Below are positions 8,922 through 17,368 of a stretch of DNA of 64,000 nucleotides, in pieces (the first letter of the stretch is position 1; every line of letters starts with the position of its first letter). This DNA comes from Pseudomonas sp. LBUM920 (GTDB lineage Bacteria; Pseudomonadota; Gammaproteobacteria; Pseudomonadales; Pseudomonadaceae), in assembly GCF_003852315.1 (NCBI RefSeq), contig NZ_CP027762.1, positions 2,089,501-2,153,500 of the forward strand. The letters are read 5' to 3'. The translations under genes were made by a program, and so were the position numbers. Under the pieces are notes generated by a model. That model was given only the letters and a program-made list of their open reading frames with translations. It searched no databases and was not told the DNA's origin.

Positions 8922-8964
8922 GCACACTCTGCAAAAGCAAAATATTAGCTTTAGCGGAGTGTGC
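8922..8964. promoter_or_regulatory. Candidate TetR operator (17-bp inverted repeat)
   Basis: Left arm 8922-8938 (GCACACTCTGCAAAAGC) and right arm 8948-8964 (GCTTTAGCGGAGTGTGC) are reverse complements at 15 of 17 positions, with a 9-bp AT-rich spacer. The right arm covers the GGAG ribosome-binding site of the MFS gene, so occupation would block its expression. It could also fold as an mRNA hairpin sequestering that site. Confidence 0.65.
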
Positions 8965-8966
8965 AC

Positions 8967-10154
8967 ATGTCTAGCGTCATTTCTCAACGTTCCAGCCTGG
9001 CGTTCCTGGTCATCACGATGTTGACCTTTCTGGCTGCGTCCAGCGCGCCGACGCCGTTGTATCAGGTGTATCAGGACAACCTGCATTTCTCCGCAGCAAT
9101 GCTCACGGTGATCTTCGGCGTGTACGCCGTGAGCTTGCTGGCGGCGCTGTTGACCGTCGGTTCGCTGTCGGACCACGTGGGGCGCAAGCCGGTGATTTTC
9201 GCCGCATTGCTGCTGAATATTGTGGCGATGCTGCTGTTTATCAATGCTGACAGCACCGCCTGCCTGATTGCCGCTCGGGCGCTGCAAGGTTTCGCCACCG
9301 GCACGGCAACTGCAGTGTTGGCGGCAACGCTGCTGGACACCGACCGCCTGCGCGGGCCGATGCTCAATAGCCTCGCGCCGCTGTTGGGCATGGCCAGCGG
9401 CGCCTTGGGCAGTGGCTTGCTGGTGGAATACGCGCCACGCCCGACCCAATTGATCTACTTCACGCTGCTGGGCCTGATGGTGCTGCAGGCGCTTTACGTG
9501 TGGCGCATGCCTGAAACCGTCAGCCGCATTCCGGGTGCCTTGAGGTCGTTGGCGCCCACCCTGCATGTGCCTGCGCAGGCGCGCCGGGCCCTGTGGCTGG
9601 CGATGCCGCTGAATGTGGCGGTGTGGGCGCTGGGCGGGTTCTTTTCATCGCTGGCGCCTTCGCTGGTGCGGGCGGCGACGGGCTCGACCTCGCATTTGAT
9701 CGGCGGCGGCCTGGTTGCAGTCGTGACCTTGAGTGGTGCGGTGATGATTTACAGCCTGCGCGATCACCCGGCACACAAGGTCATGCGTCTGTCGGCGGTC
9801 CTGCTGGCGGTGGGCGTGGCGTTGTTACTGGTCGCGGTGCAGAGCGCCAGCCTGTGGCTGTTCTTTGTTGCCAGTGTGATAGCAGGCTTTGGCTTCGGCG
9901 GTGGGTTCATGGGCAGTGTGCGCAGCATCGTCAGCTTGGCGTTGCCCCATGAGCGGGCCGGGTTGATGTCGGCTTTTTATGTGCTGAGCTACCTGGCGTT
10001 CTGCGTGCCGTCACTGCTGGCGGGCAACCTGAGCCGCGTGTTTGGCCTGATCGCCACCACCGATGGTTATGGCGCAGTGCTCATCGTGTTGGCGCTCGGC
10101 GCGCTGGCAGGCTTGATGATGCAAGGGGCGGCGCGGGCCAAGGCTACGGTTTAG
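8967..10154 (+). CDS. MFS transporter (probable drug/metabolite exporter)
   Basis: A 395-residue major facilitator protein with twelve predicted transmembrane segments. The loop 2-3 signature GSLSDHVGRKPV (motif A) is at about residues 57-68, and the ALQGFATGTATA segment of motif B/C type follows. Start chosen at ATG 8967 because GGAG lies seven bases upstream; GTG 8961 would leave no spacing. It is divergent from the TetR gene and almost certainly controlled by it. The family suggests proton-driven efflux of a small hydrophobic compound across the inner membrane. Confidence 0.9.
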   Translation: MSSVISQRSSLAFLVITMLTFLAASSAPTPLYQVYQDNLHFSAAMLTVIFGVYAVSLLAALLTVGSLSDHVGRKPVIFAALLLNIVAMLLFINADSTACLIAARALQGFATGTATAVLAATLLDTDRLRGPMLNSLAPLLGMASGALGSGLLVEYAPRPTQLIYFTLLGLMVLQALYVWRMPETVSRIPGALRSLAPTLHVPAQARRALWLAMPLNVAVWALGGFFSSLAPSLVRAATGSTSHLIGGGLVAVVTLSGAVMIYSLRDHPAHKVMRLSAVLLAVGVALLLVAVQSASLWLFFVASVIAGFGFGGGFMGSVRSIVSLALPHERAGLMSAFYVLSYLAFCVPSLLAGNLSRVFGLIATTDGYGAVLIVLALGALAGLMMQGAARAKATV

Positions 10155-10268
10155 GCGACATGCCTATATTGGCAAAGTAGATAACAGATAGAGATATTAC
10201 CCGTTATATAGATATTCAATCCGGTTCTATGATGGTCCCAACCTCATGCGAGGAAGAGGATTACCATC

Positions 10269-11417
10269 ATGACCTGCTCAACTGCCATTACTTACAAACC
10301 TTTCAGTCACCTGGCCCGTCCACGGGAAGTGATTCGCCAGTTCACGCCCAACTGGTTTGCCGCCACCATGGGCACCGGCGTGCTGGCCCTTGCGCTGGCC
10401 CAAGTGCCGGCCCACTTGCCCGGCCTGCACACCATTGCCGAAGGGCTGTGGATGTTCACCGTCGGCCTGTTCGTGCTGTTCAGCGTATTGTACGCGGCCC
10501 GTTGGCTGATGTTTTTCCACGAGGCGCGGCGGATTTTCGGGCACTCCACCGTCTCGATGTTCTTTGGCACCATCCCCATGGGCCTGGCGACGATTATCAA
10601 TGGTTTGCTGTTGTTTGGGCTGCCGCGCTGGGGCGCCGATGTGGTGCCGTTGGCCGAAGCCTTATGGTGGCTGGACGTGGCGATGGCCCTGGCCTGCGGC
10701 GTGCTGATCCCATTCATGATGTTCACGCGTCAGCAGCACAGCATCGATCAGATGACCGCCGTGTGGCTGTTGCCGGTGGTCGCCGCTGAGGTCGCTGCCG
10801 CCAGCGGTGGCCTGCTGGCGCCGCACCTGGCCGACGCTCACTCGCAACTGGTGATGCTGGTGACCAGCTATGTGCTGTGGGCGTTTTCCCTGCCGGTAGC
10901 CTTCAGCATCCTGACCATCCTGATGCTGCGCATGGCCTTGCACAAGCTGCCTCACGCCAACATGGCCGCGTCCAGCTGGCTGGCCCTCGGCCCTATCGGC
11001 ACCGGTGCATTGGGTATGTTGTTGCTGGGCGGCGACGCACCGGCGATCTTCGCGGCCAACGGTTTGCCAGGCGTAGGGGAGATGGCCAACGGCCTCGGCC
11101 TGGTGGCCGGCATTACCCTGTGGGGCTTTGGCCTGTGGTGGATGCTGATCGCGGTGTTGATCACCCTGCGTTACCTGCGCGCCGGCATTCCGTTCAACCT
11201 GGGCTGGTGGGGTTTTACGTTCCCGCTGGGGGTTTATGCATTGGCCACACTGAAGCTTGCGAGCCTGCTGCACCTGGGGTTCTTCAGTGTGTTCGGGTGC
11301 GTGCTGGTGGTGGCGTTGGCGCTGATGTGGCTGATCGTTGCCACGCGCACTGTGCAGGGCGCCTACAAAGGTGAGCTTTTTGTATCGCCCTGCATTGCAG
11401 GACTAGGGAATAAGTAA
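10269..11417 (+). CDS. TDT-family transporter (TehA/SLAC1/Mae1-like)
   Basis: A 382-residue membrane protein with about ten transmembrane segments, of the tellurite-resistance/dicarboxylate transporter family. Members include TehA, the malate carrier Mae1 and the sulfite pump Ssu1. The FTPNWFAATMGTGVLALAL opening, which begins TM1 after a short basic N-terminus, is typical. The upstream 110 bp is AT-rich and contains two copies of a (G/T)AGATATT word near 10191 and 10211 that could bind a regulator. It is transcribed alone. Substrate (C4-dicarboxylate or sulfite-like anion) is inference from the family only. Confidence 0.85.
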   Translation: MTCSTAITYKPFSHLARPREVIRQFTPNWFAATMGTGVLALALAQVPAHLPGLHTIAEGLWMFTVGLFVLFSVLYAARWLMFFHEARRIFGHSTVSMFFGTIPMGLATIINGLLLFGLPRWGADVVPLAEALWWLDVAMALACGVLIPFMMFTRQQHSIDQMTAVWLLPVVAAEVAAASGGLLAPHLADAHSQLVMLVTSYVLWAFSLPVAFSILTILMLRMALHKLPHANMAASSWLALGPIGTGALGMLLLGGDAPAIFAANGLPGVGEMANGLGLVAGITLWGFGLWWMLIAVLITLRYLRAGIPFNLGWWGFTFPLGVYALATLKLASLLHLGFFSVFGCVLVVALALMWLIVATRTVQGAYKGELFVSPCIAGLGNK

Positions 11418-11434
11418 GCGGGATTAGGTAAAGT

Positions 11435-11483
11435 CGTGGCCTGTCTTTTTATAAAAACCGGCAATCAAGCCTACCAGGCCACG
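11435..11483 (+). other. 9-bp perfect inverted repeat in the leader of the MFS-acyltransferase gene
   Basis: CGTGGCCTG (11435-11443) and CAGGCCACG (11475-11483) are perfect complements 31 bp apart, ending 14 bp before the start codon. It may be a leader hairpin or an operator; a T run occurs inside the loop rather than after the stem, so it is not a terminator. Confidence 0.4.
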
Positions 11484-11497
11484 CAGGAACACGGACG

Positions 11498-13372
11498 ATG
11501 AGCCACCCCTCACAATTTACCTTGCTGCGCACACGGCGTTTCCTGCCGTTTTTCATCACCCAGTTGCTGGGCGCCTTCAACGACAACATCTTCAAGCAAT
11601 CGCTGATCCTGGCCATTCTCTACAAGCTCACCATCGACGGTGACCGCTCGATCTGGGTCAACCTGTGCGCATTGTTGTTTATCCTGCCGTTCTTCCTGTT
11701 CTCGGCGCTGGCGGGGCAATTCGGCGAGAAATTCAACAAGGACGCACTGATCCGCGCGATCAAGATCGGTGAGATCGTGATCATGAGCGTCGGCGCCACC
11801 GGGTTCCTGTTCAACCACCTGGAGCTGATGCTGCTGGCGCTGTTTGCCATGGGCACGCATTCAGCGCTGTTCGGGCCGGTGAAGTATTCGATCATGCCCC
11901 AGGCCCTGCACGACGATGAATTGGTGGGCGGTAACGGCCTGGTGGAAATGGGCACGTTTCTGGCGATCCTGGCCGGCACCATTGGCGCCGGGATCATGAT
12001 GTCTTCGACCCATTACGCACCGATCGTGGCCGTGGCAATTGTCGGTGTGGCAGTGCTGGGTTATTTGGCCAGCCGCAGCATTCCGCGCGCGGCGGCGTCT
12101 ACTCCAGGGCTGCGCCTGAACTGGAACATATTCAGCGAATCGTGGGCCACCTTGCGCCTGGGCCTGGGGCAGACCCCGGCGGTGTCGCGTTCGATTGTCG
12201 GCAACTCGTGGTTCTGGTTTGTCGGCGCGATTTACCTGACGCAAATCCCGGCCTACGCCAAGGAGTGGTTGTACGGCGATGAAACTGTAGTGACCTTGAT
12301 CCTCACGGTGTTCTCGGTCGGTATCGCCCTGGGCTCGATGCTCTGTGAAAAGCTCTCCGGGCGTAAGGTGGAAATCGGCCTGGTGCCCTTTGGCTCATTT
12401 GGCCTGACAGTGTTCGGGCTGCTGCTGTGGTGGCACTCCGGCGGCTTCCCGCAAAGTGCTCAGGAACATGACTGGCTCGGCGTACTCGGCTACGGCCAGG
12501 CCTGGTGGGTGTTGTTCGATATCCTCGGGCTGGGCGTGTTCGGCGGTTTCTATATCGTGCCGCTGTATGCGCTGATCCAGTCGCGCACCGCTGAAAACGA
12601 GCGTGCGCGGGTGATCGCGGCCAACAACATTCTCAATGCGCTGTTCATGGTGGTGTCGGCCATCGTGTCGATCCTGCTGCTGAGCGTGGCCAAGCTGTCG
12701 ATTCCTGAACTGTTCCTGGTGGTGTCGCTGCTCAATATCGCGGTCAACACCTACATCTTCAGGATCGTCCCCGAGTTCACCATGCGTTTCATGATCTGGC
12801 TGCTCAGCCATTCCATGTACCGCGTGGAGCACCGCAACCTTGAGCTGATTCCGGACGAGGGCGCGGCGTTGCTGGTGTGCAACCACGTGTCGTTTGTCGA
12901 TGCGCTGTTGATCGGCGGAGCAGTGCGTCGGCCGATTCGCTTTGTCATGTACTACAAAATCTACCGTTTGCCGGTGCTCAATTTTATCTTCCGCACTGCG
13001 GGGGCGATTCCGATTGCCGGGCGTCACGAGGATATCCAGATCTACGAAAAGGCCTTCGCGCGAATTGCCCAGTACTTGAAGGAAGGCGAGTTGGTGTGCA
13101 TTTTTCCGGAAGGCAAGCTCACCGGGGACGGTGAGATGAATGAGTTCCGCGGGGGCGTGACGCGCATTCTGGAAGAAACGCCGGTGCCGGTGATTCCAAT
13201 GGCGTTGCAGGGCTTGTGGGGGAGTTTTTTCAGTCGCGATCCGAACAAGGGGTTCTTTCACCGGATCTGGTCGCGGGTGGTGCTGGTGGCGGGTGAGCCG
13301 GTGACGGTCGAGGCGGCGACGCCTGCGCAGTTGCAGGAACGGGTGGGGGCATTGCGGGGGAGTGTCAGGTAG
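11498..13372 (+). CDS. MFS transporter-acyltransferase fusion (LplT-PlsC/Aas-like)
   Basis: A 624-residue fusion. Residues 1 to about 415 form an MFS domain with about twelve transmembrane segments (TQLLGAFNDNIFKQSL near the start is the LplT-type signature). Residues about 430-620 form a glycerolipid acyltransferase domain with the HxxxxD motif NHVSFVDAL and block III FPEGKLTGDGEM. In E. coli, lysophospholipid flippase LplT works with the acyltransferase-ligase Aas to recycle lysophospholipids; here flippase and acyltransferase are joined but the AMP-ligase domain is absent. Function is therefore probably lysophospholipid import and re-acylation at the inner membrane (inference). Confidence 0.88.
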   Translation: MSHPSQFTLLRTRRFLPFFITQLLGAFNDNIFKQSLILAILYKLTIDGDRSIWVNLCALLFILPFFLFSALAGQFGEKFNKDALIRAIKIGEIVIMSVGATGFLFNHLELMLLALFAMGTHSALFGPVKYSIMPQALHDDELVGGNGLVEMGTFLAILAGTIGAGIMMSSTHYAPIVAVAIVGVAVLGYLASRSIPRAAASTPGLRLNWNIFSESWATLRLGLGQTPAVSRSIVGNSWFWFVGAIYLTQIPAYAKEWLYGDETVVTLILTVFSVGIALGSMLCEKLSGRKVEIGLVPFGSFGLTVFGLLLWWHSGGFPQSAQEHDWLGVLGYGQAWWVLFDILGLGVFGGFYIVPLYALIQSRTAENERARVIAANNILNALFMVVSAIVSILLLSVAKLSIPELFLVVSLLNIAVNTYIFRIVPEFTMRFMIWLLSHSMYRVEHRNLELIPDEGAALLVCNHVSFVDALLIGGAVRRPIRFVMYYKIYRLPVLNFIFRTAGAIPIAGRHEDIQIYEKAFARIAQYLKEGELVCIFPEGKLTGDGEMNEFRGGVTRILEETPVPVIPMALQGLWGSFFSRDPNKGFFHRIWSRVVLVAGEPVTVEAATPAQLQERVGALRGSVR

Positions 13373-13397
13373 TTTTTTACTGACTGTTCGGGCCTCT

Positions 13398-13480
13398 TCG
13401 CGAGCAAGCTCGCTCCCACCGTTGACCGAGTTGTTCAAGCGAACGCGGTTTACTGTGGGAGCTGGCTTGCCTGCGATAGC
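13398..13480. repeat. REP half-sites in unusual order
   Basis: A right-hand half TTCGCGAGCAAGCTCGCTCC near 13398-13420 is followed by a left-hand half CTGTGGGAGCTGGCTTGCCT near 13452-13471. The halves point away from each other and belong to the two different REP sequence classes, unlike the closed pairs elsewhere in the window. Confidence 0.6.
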
Positions 13481-13489
13481 GATAGTGAA

Positions 13490-13804
13490 TTAGGCGCTGA
13501 TCTTAAGGCCAATCAGCCCGCAGATAATCAACGCCACACTGGCCAACCGGAACAACGCCATGGACTCGCCAAACAGAATGATCCCGGCGATCACCGTGCC
13601 CACCGCGCCGACACCGGTCCAGATGGCATAGGCGGTGCCCAGCGGCAGTTCTTTCATGGCAAGGCCCAGCAGGCCGAGGCTGATGGCCATGGCGGCAATC
13701 GTCAGGGCGGTGGGCAATGGCTTGCTGAAACCATCGGTGTACTTCAAACCGACCGCCCAGCCCACTTCAAACAGCCCGGCAAAAAACAGGATGATCCAGG
13801 ACAT
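13490..13804 (-). CDS. gdx: Guanidinium exporter of the SMR family (Gdx/SugE)
   Basis: A 104-residue four-helix SMR protein that exports guanidinium in exchange for protons. The essential glutamate is E13. All six positions I recall as the Gdx subtype signature are present: G10, W16, A17, M39, A67 and K101, which separates it from EmrE-type multidrug exporters. The ribosome-binding site AGAGAGG lies upstream of ATG 13804. The leader contains two ACGA-loop hairpins of a guanidine-II riboswitch, independent support for the substrate. The older name is sugE. Confidence 0.95.
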   Translation of the reverse strand: MSWIILFFAGLFEVGWAVGLKYTDGFSKPLPTALTIAAMAISLGLLGLAMKELPLGTAYAIWTGVGAVGTVIAGIILFGESMALFRLASVALIICGLIGLKISA

Positions 13805-13825
13805 GATGACCTCTCTTCTAAAAGT

Positions 13826-13876
13826 GGGGTCGTCCCCTGGAATAGCGCTCGACAGCGTCGCGGGGTCGTCCCCGCG
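13826..13876 (-). ncRNA. Guanidine-II riboswitch (mini-ykkC)
   Basis: On the minus strand two GC-rich hairpins each close an identical ACGA tetraloop: CGCGGGG-ACGA-CCCCGCG (13859-13876) and GGGG-ACGA-CCCC (13826-13837), about 20 nt apart. Two stem-loops with ACGR loops are the definition of the mini-ykkC motif. The second hairpin ends roughly 20 nt before the start of gdx, close to its ribosome-binding site, consistent with translational control by guanidine. Confidence 0.93.
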
Positions 13877-13910
13877 AAGCTCGGTAGAGTGCCGAATATC
13901 GATCAGACGA

Positions 13911-14876
13911 TCAAGTTTTCGGCGTGTTTTCCAATACCCGGCGGTCTTCCTTTTCGCTCATGCGGCGGAAGTAGGTCGACAGCAACGCCCCGGAAATATT
14001 GTGCCAGACGCTGAACAGCGCACTGGGTACCGCCGCCAATGGCGAAAAATGCGCACTGGCCAACGCGGCGCCCAGCCCGGAGTTCTGCATGCCGACTTCC
14101 AGCGCCAGCGACTTGCGCTGGGCCAGTGGCAGTTTGAACAACCGGCCGGTGAAGTAACCCAGTAAGTAGCCGAAGCTGTTGTGCAGCATCACCACGGCCA
14201 TGATCAACAGGCCCGATTCGGCGATCTTGGCCTGACTCGCCGCCACCACGGCCGCAACGATGATCACGATGCTCACCACCGATACCAGCGGCAGTACTTG
14301 CACCGCATGGCGCACGCGCTCGCCGAGCACACGTTGCGCGATCACGCCGAGCACAATTGGTAGCAGCACCACTTGCAGGATCGACCAGAACAACTCCATG
14401 AACGACACCGGCAGCCAGGCCGACGCCAGCAGCCAGATCAGCGCCGGCGTGAGCAGCGGGGCGAGGAGGGTGGTAACGGCGGCAATCGCCACCGACAACG
14501 CCAGGTCACCACGGGCAAGCCAGGTCATCACGTTGGACGAGGTGCCGCTTGGGCAGCACCCGACAAGGATCACGCCGACGGCAATTTCCGGCGGCAGGTG
14601 GAAGGCCTGGCACAGCAACCACGCCATGCCCGGCATGATCACAAAGTGCGCGACCACGCCCAGGGCCACGCGCCACGGATGGCGGGCAACCTCGGCGAAG
14701 TCTTCAAGTTTCAAGGTCAGCCCCATGCCGAACATCACCAGGCCCAGCAGCGGCACAATGGCGCCTTTCAGGCCAATGAACCAGCCGGGCTCAAGGAAGG
14801 CGAGCACCGCGAAAATCAACACCCAGTAGGCGAAGGTATTGCCGACGAAACGGCTCAAGGCGGCGAGTGCGCGCAT
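13911..14876 (-). CDS. Bile acid:sodium symporter (BASS) family transporter
   Basis: A 321-residue inner-membrane protein with nine to ten transmembrane segments. Family features are GLVMFGMGLTLKLEDF in the first third, the crossover segment ILVGCCPSGTSSNVMTWLA (about residues 122-140), and LEVGMQNSGLGAALA (about residues 261-275), which holds the second Na+ site region. Bacterial BASS proteins move keto acids such as ketopantoate (PanS) or other organic anions with sodium; the substrate here cannot be assigned. It lies upstream of gdx on the same strand but the riboswitch separates the two, so it is probably its own unit. Confidence 0.9.
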   Translation of the reverse strand: MRALAALSRFVGNTFAYWVLIFAVLAFLEPGWFIGLKGAIVPLLGLVMFGMGLTLKLEDFAEVARHPWRVALGVVAHFVIMPGMAWLLCQAFHLPPEIAVGVILVGCCPSGTSSNVMTWLARGDLALSVAIAAVTTLLAPLLTPALIWLLASAWLPVSFMELFWSILQVVLLPIVLGVIAQRVLGERVRHAVQVLPLVSVVSIVIIVAAVVAASQAKIAESGLLIMAVVMLHNSFGYLLGYFTGRLFKLPLAQRKSLALEVGMQNSGLGAALASAHFSPLAAVPSALFSVWHNISGALLSTYFRRMSEKEDRRVLENTPKT

Positions 14877-14940
14877 GGGGATGTCCTTGTTATTAGTTAA
14901 GTTCGGTAACGCGGATGTCTGCTTGGAAACCCAATCAAAT

Positions 14941-15028
14941 GTGGGAGCGGGCTTGCTCGCGAATGTTGTGGATCAGTCAACCTATCCAGTGACTGACCCA
15001 CCGCATTCGCGAGCAAGCCCGCTCCCAC
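14941..15028. repeat. REP-type inverted repeat
   Basis: GTGGGAGCGGGCTTGCTCGC on the left and GCGAGCAAGCCCGCTCCCAC on the right, both perfect matches to the main REP class. It lies between the rdgC stop and the BASS gene start. Confidence 0.9.
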
Positions 15029-15049
15029 ATTTTTTGACCTTGAGTCGAC

Positions 15050-15970
15050 TTAGATGCCCTGTGGGGTTTCTTCGCCGCCCAGTGCCTCAACCAGCGCCGG
15101 CAGAAATTCGCCGAACGTCAGCATCATCAGGGTAAAGCTGGCGTCCAGTTGGCCCAGGGCTTCGTCGCCGCCGTCCTGTTCGGCCTGGTCTTGCAGCAGG
15201 TCTTCGAACTTCAGGCGCTTGACGGTCATTTTGTCGTCGAGCATGAAGGACAACTTGTCCTGCCAGGCCAGTGACAGTTGGGTCACGACTTTGCCCGTGG
15301 TCAAGTGCAGCTGGATTTCTTCACCGGTCAGGTCCTGGCGCTTGCAGCGCACAATGCCGCCGTCTTCATGGGTGTCGCGCAGTTCGCATTCGTCGAGGAC
15401 GGAGAAGTCATCGGCCGGTTTCTGCGTGGTGACCCAATCGGTCATGATCGCGGTTGGCGCGGTTTTTACCGTGAGTGGGCGAACCGGCAGGGTGCCGATC
15501 ACTTCACGCAGGGTCGACAGCAGGTCTTCGGCGCGCTTGGGGCTTGCCGAGTTGACCAGGATCAGGCCCTGTTTCGGCGCAATGGCGGCGAAGGTCGACG
15601 AGCGACGGATAAAGGCGCGCGGCAGGAAGGCCTGGATGATTTCATCCTTGATCTGGTCGCGTTCCTTTTTATAGACCTTGCGCATTTGCTCGGCTTCGAT
15701 CTCTTCGACTTTCTCTTTGACTGCGTCGCGCACCACGCTACCCGGCAGGATACGTTCTTCCTTGCGCGCGGCGATCAGCAGGAAGTCACCGCTGACGTGA
15801 ACCAGGGGAGCGTCTTCACCCTTACCAAAAGGGGCGACGAAACCGTAAGTGGTCAACTCCTGGCTTGCACAAGGGCGCGCCAGTTTGGTGGCCATGGCCG
15901 CTTCCAACGCCTCGGCATCAACGGGCAGATCTTGGGTCAGGCGATAGATAAGCAGGTTCTTGAACCACAT
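15050..15970 (-). CDS. rdgC: Recombination-associated protein RdgC
   Basis: A 306-residue protein matching RdgC, a ring-shaped DNA-binding protein that limits RecA loading and is needed in recombination-deficient backgrounds. The conserved N-terminus MWFKNLLIYRL is used to place the start at ATG 15970; the longer reading frame to 15994 adds eight residues not typical of the family. Characteristic internal segments are ELTTYGFVAPFGKG and LPRAFIRRSSTFAAI. Length is normal (about 303 in E. coli). It precedes the tRNA block and is transcribed away from it. Confidence 0.95.
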   Translation of the reverse strand: MWFKNLLIYRLTQDLPVDAEALEAAMATKLARPCASQELTTYGFVAPFGKGEDAPLVHVSGDFLLIAARKEERILPGSVVRDAVKEKVEEIEAEQMRKVYKKERDQIKDEIIQAFLPRAFIRRSSTFAAIAPKQGLILVNSASPKRAEDLLSTLREVIGTLPVRPLTVKTAPTAIMTDWVTTQKPADDFSVLDECELRDTHEDGGIVRCKRQDLTGEEIQLHLTTGKVVTQLSLAWQDKLSFMLDDKMTVKRLKFEDLLQDQAEQDGGDEALGQLDASFTLMMLTFGEFLPALVEALGGEETPQGI

Positions 15971-16080
15971 GGGGTGAGTCTCTCCTTTATACAAAGGGGG
16001 GCATTATTCTCTTGATAGCGCTCGAGGCCAACCCTGCCTAAGCCATTGGAAGGGCTGAAAAAAAAGATTTAAGAAAGTGC

Positions 16081-16109
16081 TTGCCAGACCTAGGGTCGCT
16101 CCGTAGAAT
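16081..16109 (+). promoter_or_regulatory. Sigma-70 promoter of the first tRNA operon
   Basis: TTGCCA (16081-16086) and TAGAAT (16104-16109) are separated by 17 bp and lie 20 bp upstream of the first tRNA-Val. The second tRNA copy has a different upstream sequence, with TATGAT at 17128-17133 and only a weak -35. Confidence 0.8.
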
Positions 16110-16129
16110 GCGCGCCACACCGAAACGAA

Positions 16130-16205
16130 GGGTGATTAGCTCAGCTGGGAGAGCATCTGCCTTACAAGCAGAGGGTCGGCGGTTCGATCCCGTCATCACC
16201 CACCA
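16130..16205 (+). tRNA. tRNA-Val (anticodon TAC), copy 1
   Basis: A 76-nt cloverleaf with encoded CCA. Acceptor stem GGGTGAT pairs with ATCACCC; the anticodon loop is CTTACAA (TAC); the T-loop is GGTTCGATCC. Identical to copy 2 at 17155. Confidence 0.97.
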
Positions 16206-16224
16206 TTCGCTTCATGTGTTACGC

Positions 16225-16301
16225 GCAGCGGTAGTTCAGTCGGTTAGAATACCGGCCTGTCACGCCGGGGGTCGCGGGTTCGAGTCCCGTCCGCTGCGCC
16301 A
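16225..16301 (+). tRNA. tRNA-Asp (anticodon GTC), copy 1
   Basis: A 77-nt tRNA with encoded CCA. Acceptor GCAGCGG pairs with CCGCTGC; the anticodon loop is CTGTCAC (GTC). It follows tRNA-Val by 19 bp in the same transcript and is identical to copy 2. Confidence 0.97.
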
Positions 16302-16342
16302 TATTCGGTCACCTGGAACGCTGAACGCCAGGTCACCACAGG

Positions 16343-16368
16343 AAGCCCGCTCATCGAGCGGGCTTTTT
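16343..16368 (+). terminator. Terminator of tRNA operon copy 1
   Basis: AAGCCCGCTC-ATC-GAGCGGGCTT followed by T's. The same hairpin follows copy 2 with one loop base changed. Confidence 0.9.
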
Positions 16369-16392
16369 GCTGTCTGGGGTGTGCGAAACCTC

Positions 16393-16436
16393 AAAAAACG
16401 CCGCCGATCATTTCCGATGATCGGCGGCGTTTTTTA
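16393..16436. terminator. Bidirectional terminator between tRNA operon and receptor pseudogene
   Basis: Perfect stem AACGCCGCCGATCAT / ATGATCGGCGGCGTT with a TTCCG-type loop, an A run on the left and a T run on the right. It would stop both the tRNA transcript and minus-strand transcription of the pseudogene. Confidence 0.92.
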
Positions 16437-16453
16437 TTGGCCGGTTAGCAATC

Positions 16454-17040
16454 TCAGCGCGTGGTAACCATGACATTGCGTGGTTCGCCATACCCGGCGC
16501 AGTTATAGAAACCGATGTTGGTGCAGTAGGACTTGTCGAAGCTGTGGTTGACGTTCAGCGTCGCCGAAATGTCTTCGGTGATCTGGTAGCGCGTCATCAG
16601 GTTCACCGGCCAGTAAGCGTCCTGGGAAAACGCTTCATAGTTGCCGTGGGGGCTGTTGTGGATGTCCTGCCAGCCCGGCGCCAGTTTGCCGGTCATTTGC
16701 AGTTCATAACCCTTGCTCACCGCCTTGGTGCCTTTGCAGGCATAGCGGGTTGGGGTCGGCGTCTGGTTGTTGTAATCGTCGTCGGACACCGAGCGATTGT
16801 TTTCGTGGATTTCAAAATAGGCCGCGCTGGCGTTCAGGCGTCCGTCGAAGAATCTGCCTTGAGGCCCAGCTCGTAGTTCTGGCGCAATTTGTTTCGCGGT
16901 CGTGGTTGTAGCTTCTCTGGGGCCTGAAGAGGTCGGTGTAGCTGGCGTACACCGAGTAGGTTTCGTTGCGGTCGTGGATCGCGCCAATGTACGGTACGAA
17001 GCGCCCGGTAACCGCAATAGACTCGCGTTTGCGGGCCAGA
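16454..17040 (-). pseudogene. TonB-dependent ferripyoverdine receptor, C-terminal remnant with frameshifts
   Basis: Minus-strand remnant of an FpvA-like outer-membrane siderophore receptor. Three reading frames carry consecutive pieces of one protein: TGRFVPYIGAIHDRNETYSV and ASYTDLF in one, RQNYELGLKA in a second, then FFDGRLNASAAYFEIHENN through the terminal barrel strands to a stop at 16454 in a third. At least two frameshifts are therefore needed. About 190-200 of the roughly 800 residues remain; plug and signal peptide are missing. It lies exactly between two copies of a tRNA-Val/tRNA-Asp operon, so it probably marks an old recombination or insertion event at the tRNAs. Not functional. 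Confidence 0.9.
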
Positions 17041-17154
17041 GGCCCGGTTTTCCGGGGGCGTGCGCTGCGCTTATGAAAATATTTCAAATAAAGTGCATTT
17101 AAATCAAGACATTGCAGATTTTTGGTGTATGATGCCGCCCACACCGAAAGTGAA

Positions 17155-17230
17155 GGGTGATTAGCTCAGCTGGGAGAGCATCTGCCTTACAAGCAGAGGG
17201 TCGGCGGTTCGATCCCGTCATCACCCACCA
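17155..17230 (+). tRNA. tRNA-Val (anticodon TAC), copy 2
   Basis: Identical in sequence to the tRNA at 16130, with encoded CCA. The upstream region differs from copy 1: the best -10 is TATGAT at 17128-17133. Confidence 0.97.
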
Positions 17231-17250
17231 TTCGCTTCAACGTGTTACGC

Positions 17251-17327
17251 GCAGCGGTAGTTCAGTCGGTTAGAATACCGGCCTGTCACGCCGGGGGTCG
17301 CGGGTTCGAGTCCCGTCCGCTGCGCCA
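17251..17327 (+). tRNA. tRNA-Asp (anticodon GTC), copy 2
   Basis: Identical in sequence to the tRNA at 16225. The spacer to tRNA-Val is 20 bp (19 in copy 1), and the trailing sequence through the terminator is almost unchanged. Confidence 0.97.
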
Positions 17328-17368
17328 TATTCGGTCACCTGGAACGCTGAACGCCAGGTCACCACAGG

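Noticed and set aside
16812..17144. Separate small gene on the minus strand before the second tRNA operon
   Set aside because: Part of the frame encodes receptor sequence that continues in two other frames, so it is a segment of the pseudogene.
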